In this document: positions 1 through 11,026 of the stretch, piece by piece
Position numbering within the stretch: position 1 is the stretch's first letter
Layout of the letters: the number at the start of each line of letters is the position of its first letter
Source: Lonicera japonica
Taxonomy: Eukaryota > Streptophyta > Magnoliopsida > Dipsacales > Caprifoliaceae
Direction: 5' to 3'
NCBI GenBank assembly: GCA_021464415.1
Contig: CM038469.1
Location: forward strand, 3,946,501-4,010,500
DNA: 64,000 nucleotides
Program-made: the position numbers and the translations under genes
The notes under the pieces: generated by a model
Database searches by the model: none
What the model was told of the DNA's origin: nothing
Seen by the model: the letters and a program-made list of their open reading frames with translations, nothing else

Positions 1-421
1 TTTGGCGTATTGCATCAAACCAAAACATTATTCATTGTTGGGGGATGGTGATTAGGGGAAAAGAAAGGAGTTGAGGATTGATGATTGGTGATGGAGGTGT
101 CCTAGGGATTTTGGGAGATAACTCTAAAGAATAGAGAGCAATTAGTGATAGAATCCAATATTTGCAGTCTGGGGAATTCAATATGATGAGAGAAATCAAG
201 AGGAGAATTTTGGAATTGCTAGAGAGAGAAACGGAAACAAATTGGAGAAGAATCGAGAAAACGGCGTGATACGTATGCTAGTTTTCCTTTAACTGGATAT
301 ATGACGCGTAAAAATCAGAACCGTCCTTTAAAATTAAACAGCCACGAATCCCACGATATGTTAATTTCATCGGTGCAGTAAAAATAGTAATTGCAGATGA
401 GCCCCCTATTAGTTTTGTTTA
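1..421. other. Intergenic, no gene recognised
   Basis: No ORF of note. Bases 1-300 are purine-rich on the + strand. Read on the - strand they resemble the pyrimidine-rich 5' leader of a plant gene lying to the left of the window, but nothing coding is visible to confirm that. Confidence 0.3.
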
Positions 422-832
422 GACCATCTCCACTCCATAAAATAAATAGTTAAATTTTACTTTTTTGTTATTTTGTATTTTATTTGGTAAGATAAAAAAG
501 TAGTTAAAAGTGTAAATCAAAGTTAAAAGTAACACCCGATAAAATTTTAACTTACACAATCAATAATTAATCGTGGCAGGTTATAACACTCTCACGACAC
601 ATCATGTGTCGTGAGAAATAAAGAAAATGCATGCAACGACACATGATGTGTCGTGAGAAGCAAAAGGATCGGCCGATACATCATTTATTGTGGGATGGCT
701 TCATAGTCTTACCCAACATTTCATAAATCGTGCGAGGTAAATTTAACTTATTCCCGCTGTAACTCTCCATTACCAAATAGTGTAAATATACATTTTTAGC
801 CTACCTTTTTACACTACCCACTAAAGATGGTC
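422..832. mobile_element. MITE, PIF/Harbinger (Tourist)-like
   Basis: A 411-bp non-coding element. Its ends are GACCATCT and AGATGGTC, and it is flanked on both sides by TTA (419-421 and 833-835), the 3-bp duplication typical of PIF/Harbinger elements. It contains two short palindromes at about 592-618 and 634-658 built on ACGACACATnATGTGTCGT. No transposase is present. The TIR is short and the assignment rests mainly on the TSD; a CACTA-derived subterminal repeat is an alternative source for the palindromes. Confidence 0.5.
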
Positions 833-1649
833 TTATACGTGAACATTTTTAATGATTATGTAAAAATTAATTTGTTTATTTTATTTGTGAAATATTTTAT
901 ATGAAAAATACTTTTATTATTTGTAAATTTTATCATTTATTATCATCCGGTATATATTAAATGGGTTATTTTTTAATTATATCTTGTAAAAGTATAATTT
1001 ATATAATACACTTGATAAAAATAAGTTGTAAGATTTAAGGTAAGTAAAGTGCTATTTTCACTTTTACACAAAACTCGACTAATAAAAATATTCTCCAATT
1101 TAGACAAATATGCTCTAATGAAAATTTTGCAAACTTTTGCATAAAATTTAAAAGAACCAATAAGATAGGAACAAATGTTAGATGCTATTTTATATAATTT
1201 TTTTATTATTCTTTCCTTGAAATTATGTATACATAATATTATAACTAGATCACATGCATACGTGTGTACTACTCAGATATATTTAGTTCAAACTAAAATA
1301 TAAAATAAAGATATTAATGGTTAAACAGCTTATTGTTTTGCCAAAGGTTTAAGATTTGAATTATCTTGCAAACATATTTTTTAATGAAAAATATACATTG
1401 CAAGAGTAAAATAGGCAATTGAAAATTTTGACACAGTTTCATGTCGGTTGAAATTGGTCTTAACTTTATATAATAATACATATTAAAATGGATCTTGATT
1501 TTTTAGGTGTTAATTAGCATATTTCAAATATATAATTTATATTAAAATTCATGTTTATATTAAAGTTTATTATATTTTAAAAGTTTATAAAAAAATTGAG
1601 GAGTGGAAAAGTTGTTATGACATTATAAATCAAAGGTGTATTTTATACT
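833..1649. other. AT-rich intergenic stretch
   Basis: I see no ORF, RNA gene or clear repeat structure here; composition is strongly AT-rich. Confidence 0.3.
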
Positions 1650-1658
1650 TTCATTTTA

Positions 1659-2661
1659 GAGAAAAAACACCAAAAATCCCGAAGTTTGGGGTTATCTGTA
1701 ATCTTGACCCCGATATTTAAAACCTTGCAAGAATACCTCCAAAGTAATTTTTCACTACAAATTTGACTATCTATCTGTTAAAATTAATGGAAAGTTGATG
1801 TGGTAATTCCAACTCAGTAATAATAAATGACGTATTTACCAAACTTCAGGATTTTTTCGTGGTTTTTTTTTCTCAAATTATAATAATAAAACAATTATTT
1901 TTCTTACCCAAAATACCCCTCAAACTTATAAATAAATAAGTCTAGGCAAATTATAAAATAATTAAATAAATATATAGAATAACTAAAGAAAGACTAACCA
2001 CTGAAATAAATGCACAAATAATTATTTTAATAAAAGATGAAAAAATAATTAGGCAATGAAAAAAACCCTACTGATTTAGTAAATAAAAAAGGCAAATAAT
2101 TTTTTTTACTAAATATGCATGCTTCTAATAATACAACCATTTAGTTCAAGAAAAACAAAATTATTTTTCTATTTTATTTAGTAAGTTAGTAATTTCCTTT
2201 TTTATGTTATTTTTGCGAAGCAATAAAAAATTTAGGTACTTTTTTTGTGCTTTTTGATGTGTTTTCATTGCTTACTTATTTTTTCATCTTCTATTAAAAT
2301 ATTTATTTGTGCATTTATTTCAGTAGTTAGTATTTAGTTAGTTATTCTATATCTTTATTTAGTTATTTTATAATTTGCCTGCACTTATTTAGATTTAAGT
2401 TTTAGGGGTATTTTGGGCAGATAAAATAATTATTTTGTTATTATAATTAGGAAAAAAACACGAAAAATCTTGAAAATTGGTAGCCACGTCATCTATTATT
2501 GCTGAGCTAGAATTGTCATATCAGCTTTTCGTTTACTTTAATAGACGAATGGTCAAATTTGCGTTGAAAAATTATTTTGGAGGCATGCTTGCCAGGTTTC
2601 AAATATCGAATTCAAGATTGTCGATACCCTAAACTTCAAAGTTTTTCGTGTTTTTTTTTCC
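1659..2661. mobile_element. Long-TIR foldback element, MULE-like
   Basis: About 1.0 kb that is almost entirely one imperfect palindrome. The left arm (about 1659-2110) is matched in reverse complement by the right arm (about 2150-2661); for example the block near 1905-1935 (polypurine-type, 'acccaaaatacccct') recurs inverted near 2403-2416. The nine bases TTCATTTTA occur immediately outside each end (1650-1658 and 2662-2670). A 9-bp duplication is diagnostic of Mutator-like elements. There is no coding capacity, so it is non-autonomous. Confidence 0.72.
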
Positions 2662-2670
2662 TTCATTTTA

Positions 2671-3472
2671 CACAAAAATCATTTTTAAAAGATTGTTGGA
2701 GATGAATTTTTTTTCATAAATTATGTAAACTTTACACAAAAAAAAATATGCATTACTACTAGAGATGCTCTAATATAATATATGTACACCTTTTAATCAA
2801 CGATTATGAATATATCCTACTAAATTTGATAATAATTTAAATATAATCAAATTATAGTTGTTTTCATCTTGGTATCAAAATTTTAATTTATTTCGTTACT
2901 AATTAACCATTCAAAAAAATTCTAATATATTTCCAATTAAATGGACAAATTTTATGAACAATATAGAATATTGTAAAATTAGTAATATTGTTTTTTTAGT
3001 TTTTGCAAATTTATAATAAAAAAATAGATAGTGGGATGGTAGGTACTTTCTACCATTGGTTATGCTGGGTACTTTTCTAAATTAACACATATTTATGATT
3101 CGAGCTGGTGATTTAACATTTTAATTATATTTACATGATGTTAAAAATACCAACTATTCAAATTGAGATTTTTTTCGAGAACTTTTTTTTTAAAAGTAAT
3201 ACAGAGTATTTACCATAGCATGTGCATGCATACTATAATAAGTTGCATCATGCCATTATTTCCAGCAAATTAGCAAGAACAACAAATGCTTATCATATTA
3301 GTCATTGCATATATAGTTAGTATAATAATATTTGACGGACTATCGCCCCAAAATACAATAAAAATATAGTTTAGAAAGATACTCACCATAACCTATAGTG
3401 AACCTCGTGTTTTTTAATCCAATAAATTATACTGCCCGACTTAAAAGTAATCTTGGATGTCCAATTTTTTAA
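2671..3472. other. AT-rich intergenic stretch
   Basis: No gene or RNA recognised; poly-A/T tracts only. Confidence 0.3.
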
Positions 3473-3892
3473 ATATTCCTGGCCGTTTAATATCCCTTCG
3501 ATACTATCTTTATTATTTTATATTCCGGACTGTTTAACTTAAAAATCTGCCTTAAGCAATGGTAGTTTTGTGAGGAAGTGAATTAAATTGGGGGTTAGGG
3601 TTTCGATGAGGGAAGAAGCAGCAACTGGTAACTCAAAATTAATTCCAAGTCACACGTTGCTGTTTCAAAGGAAAAGAAGGGAATATTCTTGGCCGTTTAA
3701 TATCCCTTCGATACTCTCTTCATTATTTTCTATTCCGGAATGTTTAACTTAAAAATCTGCCTTAAACAATGGTAGTTTTGTGAGGAAGTGAATTAAATTG
3801 GGGGTTAGGGTTTCGATAAGGGAAGAAGCAACAACCGGTAACTTAAAATTAATTCCATGTCACACGTTGCTGTTTTAAAGGAAAAGAAGGGA
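3473..3892. repeat. Tandem duplication, 210-bp unit, two copies
   Basis: The block starting 'atattcctggccgttt' at 3473 is repeated at 3683 with a period of 210 bp and few mismatches. Each unit holds GGGGGTTAGGGTTTCGAT and a purine-rich GAGGGAAGAAGCA segment. It lies directly upstream of the Ty3/gypsy remnant, so it may be part of that element's non-coding internal region or a flanking duplication. Confidence 0.75.
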
Positions 3893-3951
3893 GGTTAGAC
3901 TAAGGGGAGCAACGTCGTTCAACAATTAGGGATTAGTTATAAAATGCATTT

Positions 3952-4236
3952 ATGTTAATTTTTTTATTTTTAAATGTAGAAATTTCTAATTGGCTTAGCC
4001 ATGACGAGTGCAAGGATGTCACAAGCTCAAAGGCATGGAATGAGGCTCACAATGATCAAATCAAAGATCCAATTGATCCAGTTATGAGATCTCGAATGAA
4101 GAAGTTTAAGGAAGAGCTTAATGGCATGGTTCAAGGTGTTTTAGAGCAAGCTGAAGCGTGGAGACTAATTGAAGGCATGGAGAATCCAAGCTTTAAAATG
4201 AAGATAGAGGCATTAGAAGATCATTCGGAGTGTTAA
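3952..4236 (+). pseudogene. Ty3/gypsy polyprotein C-terminal remnant
   Basis: A 94-codon open frame. From about residue 25 onwards it matches, with a few substitutions, the C-terminal end of the gypsy element at 15580-15750: SSKAW-EAHND, then P-(V/M)-RSR-KKFKEELNGMV and GVLEQA-AW. The first residues come from unrelated upstream sequence, so this is a truncated 3' end of a polyprotein, not a gene. It is followed by the same 3' non-coding/LTR-like sequence as the second copy. This shows that two related elements, or two ends of a tandem array, lie in this region. Confidence 0.75.
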
Positions 4237-4766
4237 AGGGCAGCCATAGAGTTTCTAATGTTTTTATATAATTTGGTGCGTCTTATTTCGTGTTTTATTT
4301 CCTTTTAGTGTTAGACTAGAATATGAATGTCTATATTTCGTTTCTTTATTATTTTAGGCTTATTTAACTCCTATTGAAAGGGGAGAACGTGATTGGTTTC
4401 TATAAGTTGATTATTATTCATAAAATTAGAGTATTTTTACTTTTGAGTTCTTAAGAACTTGTTGAACAAGTTCGGATTTATTTTAATTCGTATTGTTCTT
4501 GACTTATCAATTGATCATCCCCAATCAATTGTGGCGTCTTAGACTATACCAAGGTTCACACCTCCATTATAGGTGTTGGGTTACGATTTAATCTTACATC
4601 CATTTGTCCAGTTCCAAGGTTCTTGTCTCCATATAGGCAACGGGTCATAGATTTACCTCAAATCTAGTTTAGAAACGATCCTAATGTGTATAAATTGGAA
4701 TCATAGAGAACTTCTATTCCAGGTTTATTTATCTTTTTAGTTCTCTTTATTAATTTCAATTCATAG
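4237..4766 (+). mobile_element. Ty3/gypsy 3' non-coding/LTR-like segment, copy 1
   Basis: This segment closely matches 15790-16245. Shared blocks include 'cttgacttatcaattgatc', 'gactataccaaggttcaca' and 'ccagttccaaggttcttg'. It is interrupted at 4767 by solo LTR B and appears to resume at 8657. I could not fix TG/CA termini for this family, so the exact LTR limits are unknown. Confidence 0.55.
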
Positions 4767-4801
4767 TGTTGACCTTGAAGGTTTTAATCTTATTTTAATA
4801 A

Positions 4802-7273
4802 GGTTAAATGACCAATAAGCACAGTGTACTTTACCACGTTTTTCACTTATGCCAACGAACTCCATTTTTCATCAAAAGTACCAGTGAACTTTTTTAATTT
4901 TTTCACTTAGGTCCAAAACATAACTTCCATTAAATTTCTCTAATGGAAGTGTGACGTGGCAGCTAACGTGGCATTTTATCTGAGTTGGCGCTGAGTTGGC
5001 AATCTGAGTTGTCAATTCTCTCTCTCTTTCTCTAATCCTTCTTCTTCTTCTTCTTCCCAATCCATTATCTCTCTTCATCAAATAGCCATTTTCGCCAATG
5101 GTTGAGAAAGAAATAATTGACCCTAGTGATGGTTTTTCGACAGCTCAGTGTTGGTTTTTTGGCGTCGGCAACAACATTGTTTTCCGGAATCAATGGTGGT
5201 GATGGTCAGAATTAATGGAGGTGAAAGGGAGTTGGCCGAATCATTCTCTCTCTTCATCAATGGTGATGGCCGGAATTAATGGAGGTGAAAAAGGAGCTTG
5301 TTGACCTAAGGTCTCAATCTTATTTTGATAATAACAATAAATCAATCATGTGTAATTTAACATGTTTATTGATATAAGTATACAGTTCATTTACTTGAAA
5401 AATTCAAGAAAAACATGACAAGGATCACTCTTTCATTATTCGATCATTGGACAAAACAAGGAAGATCAAATCACTCAATGCAAATCATGAAATACAAATG
5501 ATCAAAAGACTATATGAAAAGCTTCAAGGAAAAAGCTTCAAATGAAGATCAATTTGAAGAAACAAATCAAAGCATTCGAAGACTCGTTAATTCAATAATT
5601 GAGTGAGTGCTTAAGATTTATGTAAAGTTACTTTTATGATCAAATCCCTATAGCTCAAACGTATTCATGCATCTTTTAAAGATTGATTCAAACAAGCTTG
5701 AAATTGAATTTATTTGAAAAACATCATTTTACAAAGACCGATTTTCAAAATAAATTCATATTAATTTTAAATGATCATATTTTAAGCTCTAATAAAAATA
5801 GGTATCTTAGCAACATATCTTTGAGGTTCACAAATCATTAGAATTGTATTTGGAACTAAATTGTTAAATTGCAAAAATATTTTTATTTTACATTTAAAAT
5901 TCGCTCAATTTTCGCACAGTTTTGAAATTTTTCTAGTAGTTAGACCACATCTCTTAGCACTTTTGACTAAAATTTGAGCATGATCCAACGGTCAAATTGA
6001 GAGAAATTATCAAAATAAATTTAATTTTTTGTCAAAACTAGCTATTGGAAAGTTTGAAAATGTATACCTTTGACCCAAAACATTTCTTAATCATCCCCAA
6101 CGGCTATATGGTTTTGCAAGCTATATATATGAGGTCTTAGACATGTTTTAACACACCTTGAATCATTCTAACACTCTATTACTCATATATTCAAATATAC
6201 AAAGATTCAAGAACACATTTTGATCAATCTTTCATCTTTTAAGCTATATATTTTGATCAATCTTGATAACTCTAGTGTGAGTTTCATTTGTAATCTTCAA
6301 ATACACTTGAGAGTTATTGTATTATTGTGTATCACCATAAATAATTCATTCTTTATTTTAAAAGAGATTTTGTCTCTTTGTAAAGCAAGAGAGCATATCT
6401 TGTGAGAAGTGTAGTGGGTATAGCTACATTGTGAGTGTTGTGTGCATAACAACATTTGTATTGAGGTTTGATTTTCACCCGAAGAAGATTGAATAGTGGA
6501 AATTCTCGGGGAACTAACCGAGCACGGGCGTATGATTTAGGAAACCGAACCGTGAGGACAAAAAGTCTTAAGCTTCAAATTGGTTTAATCTTTCTAAACT
6601 CAAACTCTCTTTTTATTGCTATATTATTGCTTATATTTTGAGATTGCTTATTTGCTTGTCTTGGGATTGATTACTTGAAATTGATTATTTTCTTGATCTT
6701 GTTGCTTAGCTAAATTGTTTTGCTTAAATAGTTTAAAAACGTTTTAATTTCGCATTAAGTTTTAAAACCCTATTCACCCCCTCTAAGGTTATTTTTCGAC
6801 CAACAGAGTTGACCGGAATCATTCTCTCTCTTCATCAATGGAGGTGGCCGGAATCAATGGTGGAGATGGTCGAAATTAATGGATGTGAAAAGGTGGAGCT
6901 AGGGCGAAGATGATGAAAATGTAGAGCTATGGTGATGATTAAAGGAGAAAACAAGAAAAAATGGAGATGGCCGGAGAAAATGGTGGTGATGACCGGAATT
7001 AATGAAAGTGGCCGAAAAAAATAAAGTTCGTTTGGATAAGTGAAAAATGTGGTAAAGTACATTGTGCTTATTGATCAACTCAGCAGCCACGTCAGATAAA
7101 ATGCCACATCAGCTGCCACATCACATTTTCGTTAGAGGAAGTTAACGGAAGTTACATTTTGGACCTAAGTGAAAAAATTGAAAAAGTTCACTGGTACTTT
7201 TGATGGAAAATGGAGTTTGTTGGCATAAGTGAAAAATGTGGTAAAATACATTGTACTTATTGGTCATTTAGCC
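4802..7273. mobile_element. MULE-like long-TIR element nested in solo LTR B
   Basis: The ends GGTTAAATGACCAATAAG (left) and, in reverse complement, GGCTAAATGACCAATAAG (right) begin inverted arms of more than 150 bp (4802-about 5000 and about 7070-7273). The nine bases TTTTAATAA flank both ends exactly (4793-4801 and 7274-7282), the hallmark of Mutator-like insertion. The interior has repeated GGCCGGAATTAATGG-type blocks and a second internal copy of the terminal sequence near 7021-7082. No transposase frame is present. It was itself interrupted by solo LTR A. The many short ORFs in it are low-complexity and not genes. Confidence 0.8.
5299..6805 (+). mobile_element. Solo LTR A, nested inside the MULE-like element
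   Basis: 1507 bp with termini TGTTGACC and CGACCAACA (5-bp inverted ends TGTTG/CAACA). It is flanked by GAGCT (5294-5298) and GAGTT (6806-6810), a 5-bp duplication with one mismatch. It belongs to the same family as copies B and C. The sequences flanking it on both sides are the MULE-like interior (GACCGGAATC.. repeats), which shows that the insertion interrupted that element. Confidence 0.8.
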
Positions 7274-8656
7274 TTTTAATAATAACAACAACTTAATCAT
7301 GCGTAGTTTAATATGTTTCTTGATATAAGTTTATAGTTCATTTACTTGAAAAATCAAGAAAAGCATGGTTGTTCAAAGGAAGCATGATAAGGATCATTGA
7401 ATTTATATCCGATCAAGTAACATTGATATAAAATTCATTGAAGATCAAGATCAAAGGGATATATGAAAAGCTTCAAGGCAAATGATGCATGTGAAGAACA
7501 AATTGGAGAAACAAATCAAAGCATTCGAAGACTCGTTAATTCGACAATTGAGTGAGTGCTTAGGATTTATGTAAAGTTTATTGATTGATCACTTTTATAG
7601 CTCAAACATGTTAATTCATCATTCATTAATTGAATTTAAACAAGTTTGAATCAAAATTCTTCTAAAACATTATTCTTGCAAAAACGGGTTTTGAAATAAA
7701 CTCATATTAAATTCAAATGATTATATTTTGAGTTTTTCCGAAAATAGGTATCTTAAGAACATGTTTTTGAGGTCCCCAAAGCATTAGAATTGATTTTGGA
7801 GCTTAATTGCAAAAGTCCAAAAATTTGGATTTTGGCCTGATGGATAGAGGTCATCAGTCGACTTATGCCTCAGAATATAGCCGTTGGATTTATGATTTTT
7901 TACCATTTTTGGTATCAAACTTATACCAAACCTCTCTAACGGCTATATCATCTTTGGGACTATATATTGGACATCTAAAACACATTTTGACAAGCTTGAA
8001 CACATATAGAAACTCATTTTTCATCTATCTTCATCATTCAAATATTTAAGAAATTGTTTTGATCAATCAATCATTCATTATTTGATCTATAAATCTTGAT
8101 CAAACAAAATAACTCTAGTGTGAACTCCAATTGTATCTATTAAACACTTTAAAGAGTTATTGTTCATTGGTATGCATCACCAAACAATTTAGAATATTTA
8201 TTTGTGAGGGGTTAATCTCATTGGATAACAAGGAGGTCAATTCTTGTTGAGTGTGGTGAGAGATAAATCTCACAAGTTAGCAAGAGGGTTTCTTGTGTGA
8301 GTATTGTGAGTAGAGCAATACTTGTAGAGTGTGTGAGAATAATACACTTGTAGTGGTTTGATTTTCACCTGGAAAAAAATTGGTTTTAGTGGAACTTCTC
8401 GAGGGCACTATCCAGGTGTGGACATATGGTCTAAATAACCGAACCGCGTGAACAAAATGACTTGGGCTCATTTGGTTTAATCATTCTATCCCTAAGCTAT
8501 TTATTTATTGCTATATTATTGTTTGTGATTGGGATTGCTTGATTGTTTCGATTGATTCTTGATATAGACATTAAATCTTTTTGAAACAATTTTCAAAAAG
8601 CGGATTAAGTGTTAAAAACCTTATTCACCCCCTTTAAGGTTGATTTTTGACTTACA

Positions 8657-9394
8657 TACAGTATTCACATATATAAAATCGTAGTCATCATCGATTCGTT
8701 GTTCTTTCATAATTGCAATTTAGGATTTGTCAATTATTCGTTATTCAATTCGTAATATTAGCACTATAAACTCTAGTTCATCATTGATTCATTATTGTTC
8801 CATAATTGCGATTTAGGGTTTGATTGTTGGATGATTCTAGGTTTAAAAAAAATTAATAATAGTACTGATTACGATTTTGTTGTGAAGTTAATTCAATTCG
8901 GCCAAAACCCTAGTTCATTATTACGAATTCTAATTTGTTTCTTATTTGCAAGTTAGGGTCAATTTCAATTCATGAATCTTGAGCTTTAAGCATATTGTTC
9001 TACAACCCTAGTTGCGTTAAATCCTAGTTGAGGCTTTCGATAAAAAAATAAAAAAAAAGTATAAAAAAATCGAAAAAAAAAAGTTTTTTTTAAGCGTTTC
9101 CATCTATTAGGGTTCCAAATAGTAAAAAAAATAGTTTCCTCAAGACCAAATTTTTTTATGACATTTAGCTATTCTCGTGTGCACAAAGAAATGATTATTA
9201 TTGTTCCTTTCTATCTTTTTTGAATCTGAGTTCCTTGATTTAACTCCTTGGTGAATCATTGTCGAGCATCCAATTGAATGTGGGTTATGAAGTTGATTTG
9301 TCTAGGGAACTTGCGAGCTACTATAATTTGTTCAACTTGCTTGAAAAGGGCCAAAAGTGAAATTGTGAGGTTCTCATATTGAGTGACAAACATG
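8657..9394 (+). mobile_element. Ty3/gypsy leader/LTR-like region, between solo LTRs B and C
   Basis: Non-coding sequence between solo LTRs B and C, in the position of the 5' LTR/leader of the gypsy element whose gag begins at 11027. It contains repeated 'cattgattcattattgttc'-type phrases and poly-A runs near 9046-9090. No ORF. The assignment is positional only. Confidence 0.4.
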
Positions 9395-10912
9395 TGTAGG
9401 TCGGAAAATACCCTAAAGGGGGGGGGGGTGAATAGGGTTTTTAAAACTTAATCGTATTTTTAAAAATGATTTAAAAATATTTGATGTCTATATTTATCAA
9501 GCAATCAAGAACAAAGTTAATTCCAAACACAATGAATAAATAGAACAATATAATATAGCAAGAGATAGAAAGATTGAACTGATCGAAGTCGAAGATTTTT
9601 TGTCCACACGGTTCGGCTTGTTCCCCCTACTCCGCGCTCGGTTAGTTCCCCGAGAATTTCCACTATAACCGATCTCCTTCCGGGTGAAGATCAAACCTCT
9701 ACAAGTGTATTCTTCTCACACACTCTTACAAGTATTGAAACACCCTCAATACTCTCACAAGAAATCTATCTTGCTATTCTATGAGATACACCTCTCACAA
9801 ATATGATTTGAATAAGGTTTGGTGGCTAACACCAATGTACAATATCTCTCTTGTGTATAACAAAATACAAATAAAGCTCACAATAAGAGATATCAAAATT
9901 GATCAAAGTATATAGCTCAAAAATGAAAGATTGATCAATTAAATGAATTGAATACTTGAATAACTTTGTATATATGTAAAATGAGTTTGTAGAATGATTC
10001 AAGTGTGTTAAAACATGTCTAAGACATCATATTTATAGCTTACAAAATCATATGGCCGTTGGGGATGATTAAGAGAGGTTTTGGCTCTAAGGTATACATT
10101 TTCAAACTTTCCAACAGCTAGTTTTGACAAAAAAATTCAAAATTGTTTTGTTAATTTCTCTCAATTAGACCGTTGGATCATGCTCAAATTTTATTCAAAA
10201 TTGCCAGGGGATGTTGTCTAACTACTGTAAAAATGTCAAAATGATCGGAGTTCGGGAAGGCCTCCATTTTACCATTAGATCAAAACTGGGCAAAAATTGA
10301 GCGAATTTTAAACGAAAAATAAAAATATTTTTCCAATTTAATTATTTAGTTCCAAATAAAATTCTAATGATTTTTGAACCTCAAATATATGTTTCTAAGA
10401 TACCCATTTTTATTATAGCTTAAAATATGATCATTTAAAATTAATATGAATTTATTTTGAAACTCGATTTTTGTAAAATGATGTTTTTCAAATAAATTCA
10501 ATTTCAAGCTAGTTTAAATCAATCTTTAAAAGATGCAAGAATATGTTTGAGGTATACGGATTTGATCAATTAAGTATCTTTACATAAAATCTAAGCACTC
10601 ACTCCATTTAATGATAATTCGAGTCTTCGTGATGCTTGATTTTCTTGTGCGTATCTTTACTTGTTTGATGTTCTTGATCCTTTCTTGGTTTTGATTCTTT
10701 GTGAAGCACATGGAGATCATTTGAGTTCATTTCTTGTGAGTGAAAGCATTTGTGGAGCTTTGTGTGAGAGTTTGACTATATCGGTTTGACGTCACACTTG
10801 ATTGGAAAAGATATTGGCTAATGGCTATCATCATTGGAACAACCGAGTTAAATAATACTATATTAACTTATTGTAATTATCAAAATAAGATTAATTGACT
10901 TTAAGGTCAACA
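9395..10912 (-). mobile_element. Solo LTR C, inverted
   Basis: 1518 bp. On the - strand it begins TGTTGACCTTAAAG (10912) and ends TTCCGACCTACA (9395), matching copies A and B throughout, including a G/C homopolymer at about 9418-9428. The five bases ACATG occur at both flanks (9390-9394 and 10913-10917), a perfect target duplication. It separates the leader of the gypsy element from its gag. Confidence 0.88.
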
Positions 10913-11026
10913 ACATGAGTAAAGAAAAAAAAAATATTGGAGTGACACACTTGAGTGAAACACAAGAGGGAGTGCTATGAGGAAACTATATTCTTTATTT
11001 GTGCTAACCTTGTTTTGCAGCGAACA

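Larger units (their letters stand above)
4767..8656 (+). mobile_element. Solo LTR B (split by a nested element)
   Basis: The LTR begins TGTTGACCTTGAAGG at 4767, is interrupted at 4801, resumes at about 7283 and ends TTTTTGACTTACA at 8656. Both parts align with solo LTRs A and C; for example all share 'ATTCACCCCCT' near the 3' end. No internal retrotransposon region is attached, so it is a solo LTR. Flanking pentamers CATAG (4762-4766) and TACAG (8657-8661) could be a decayed target duplication with two differences. Together with copies A and C it defines one roughly 1.5-kb LTR family. Confidence 0.68.

Noticed and set aside
6835..7090. His/Phe/Ser-rich - strand ORFs
   Set aside because: Low-complexity interior of the MULE-like element, with no domain.
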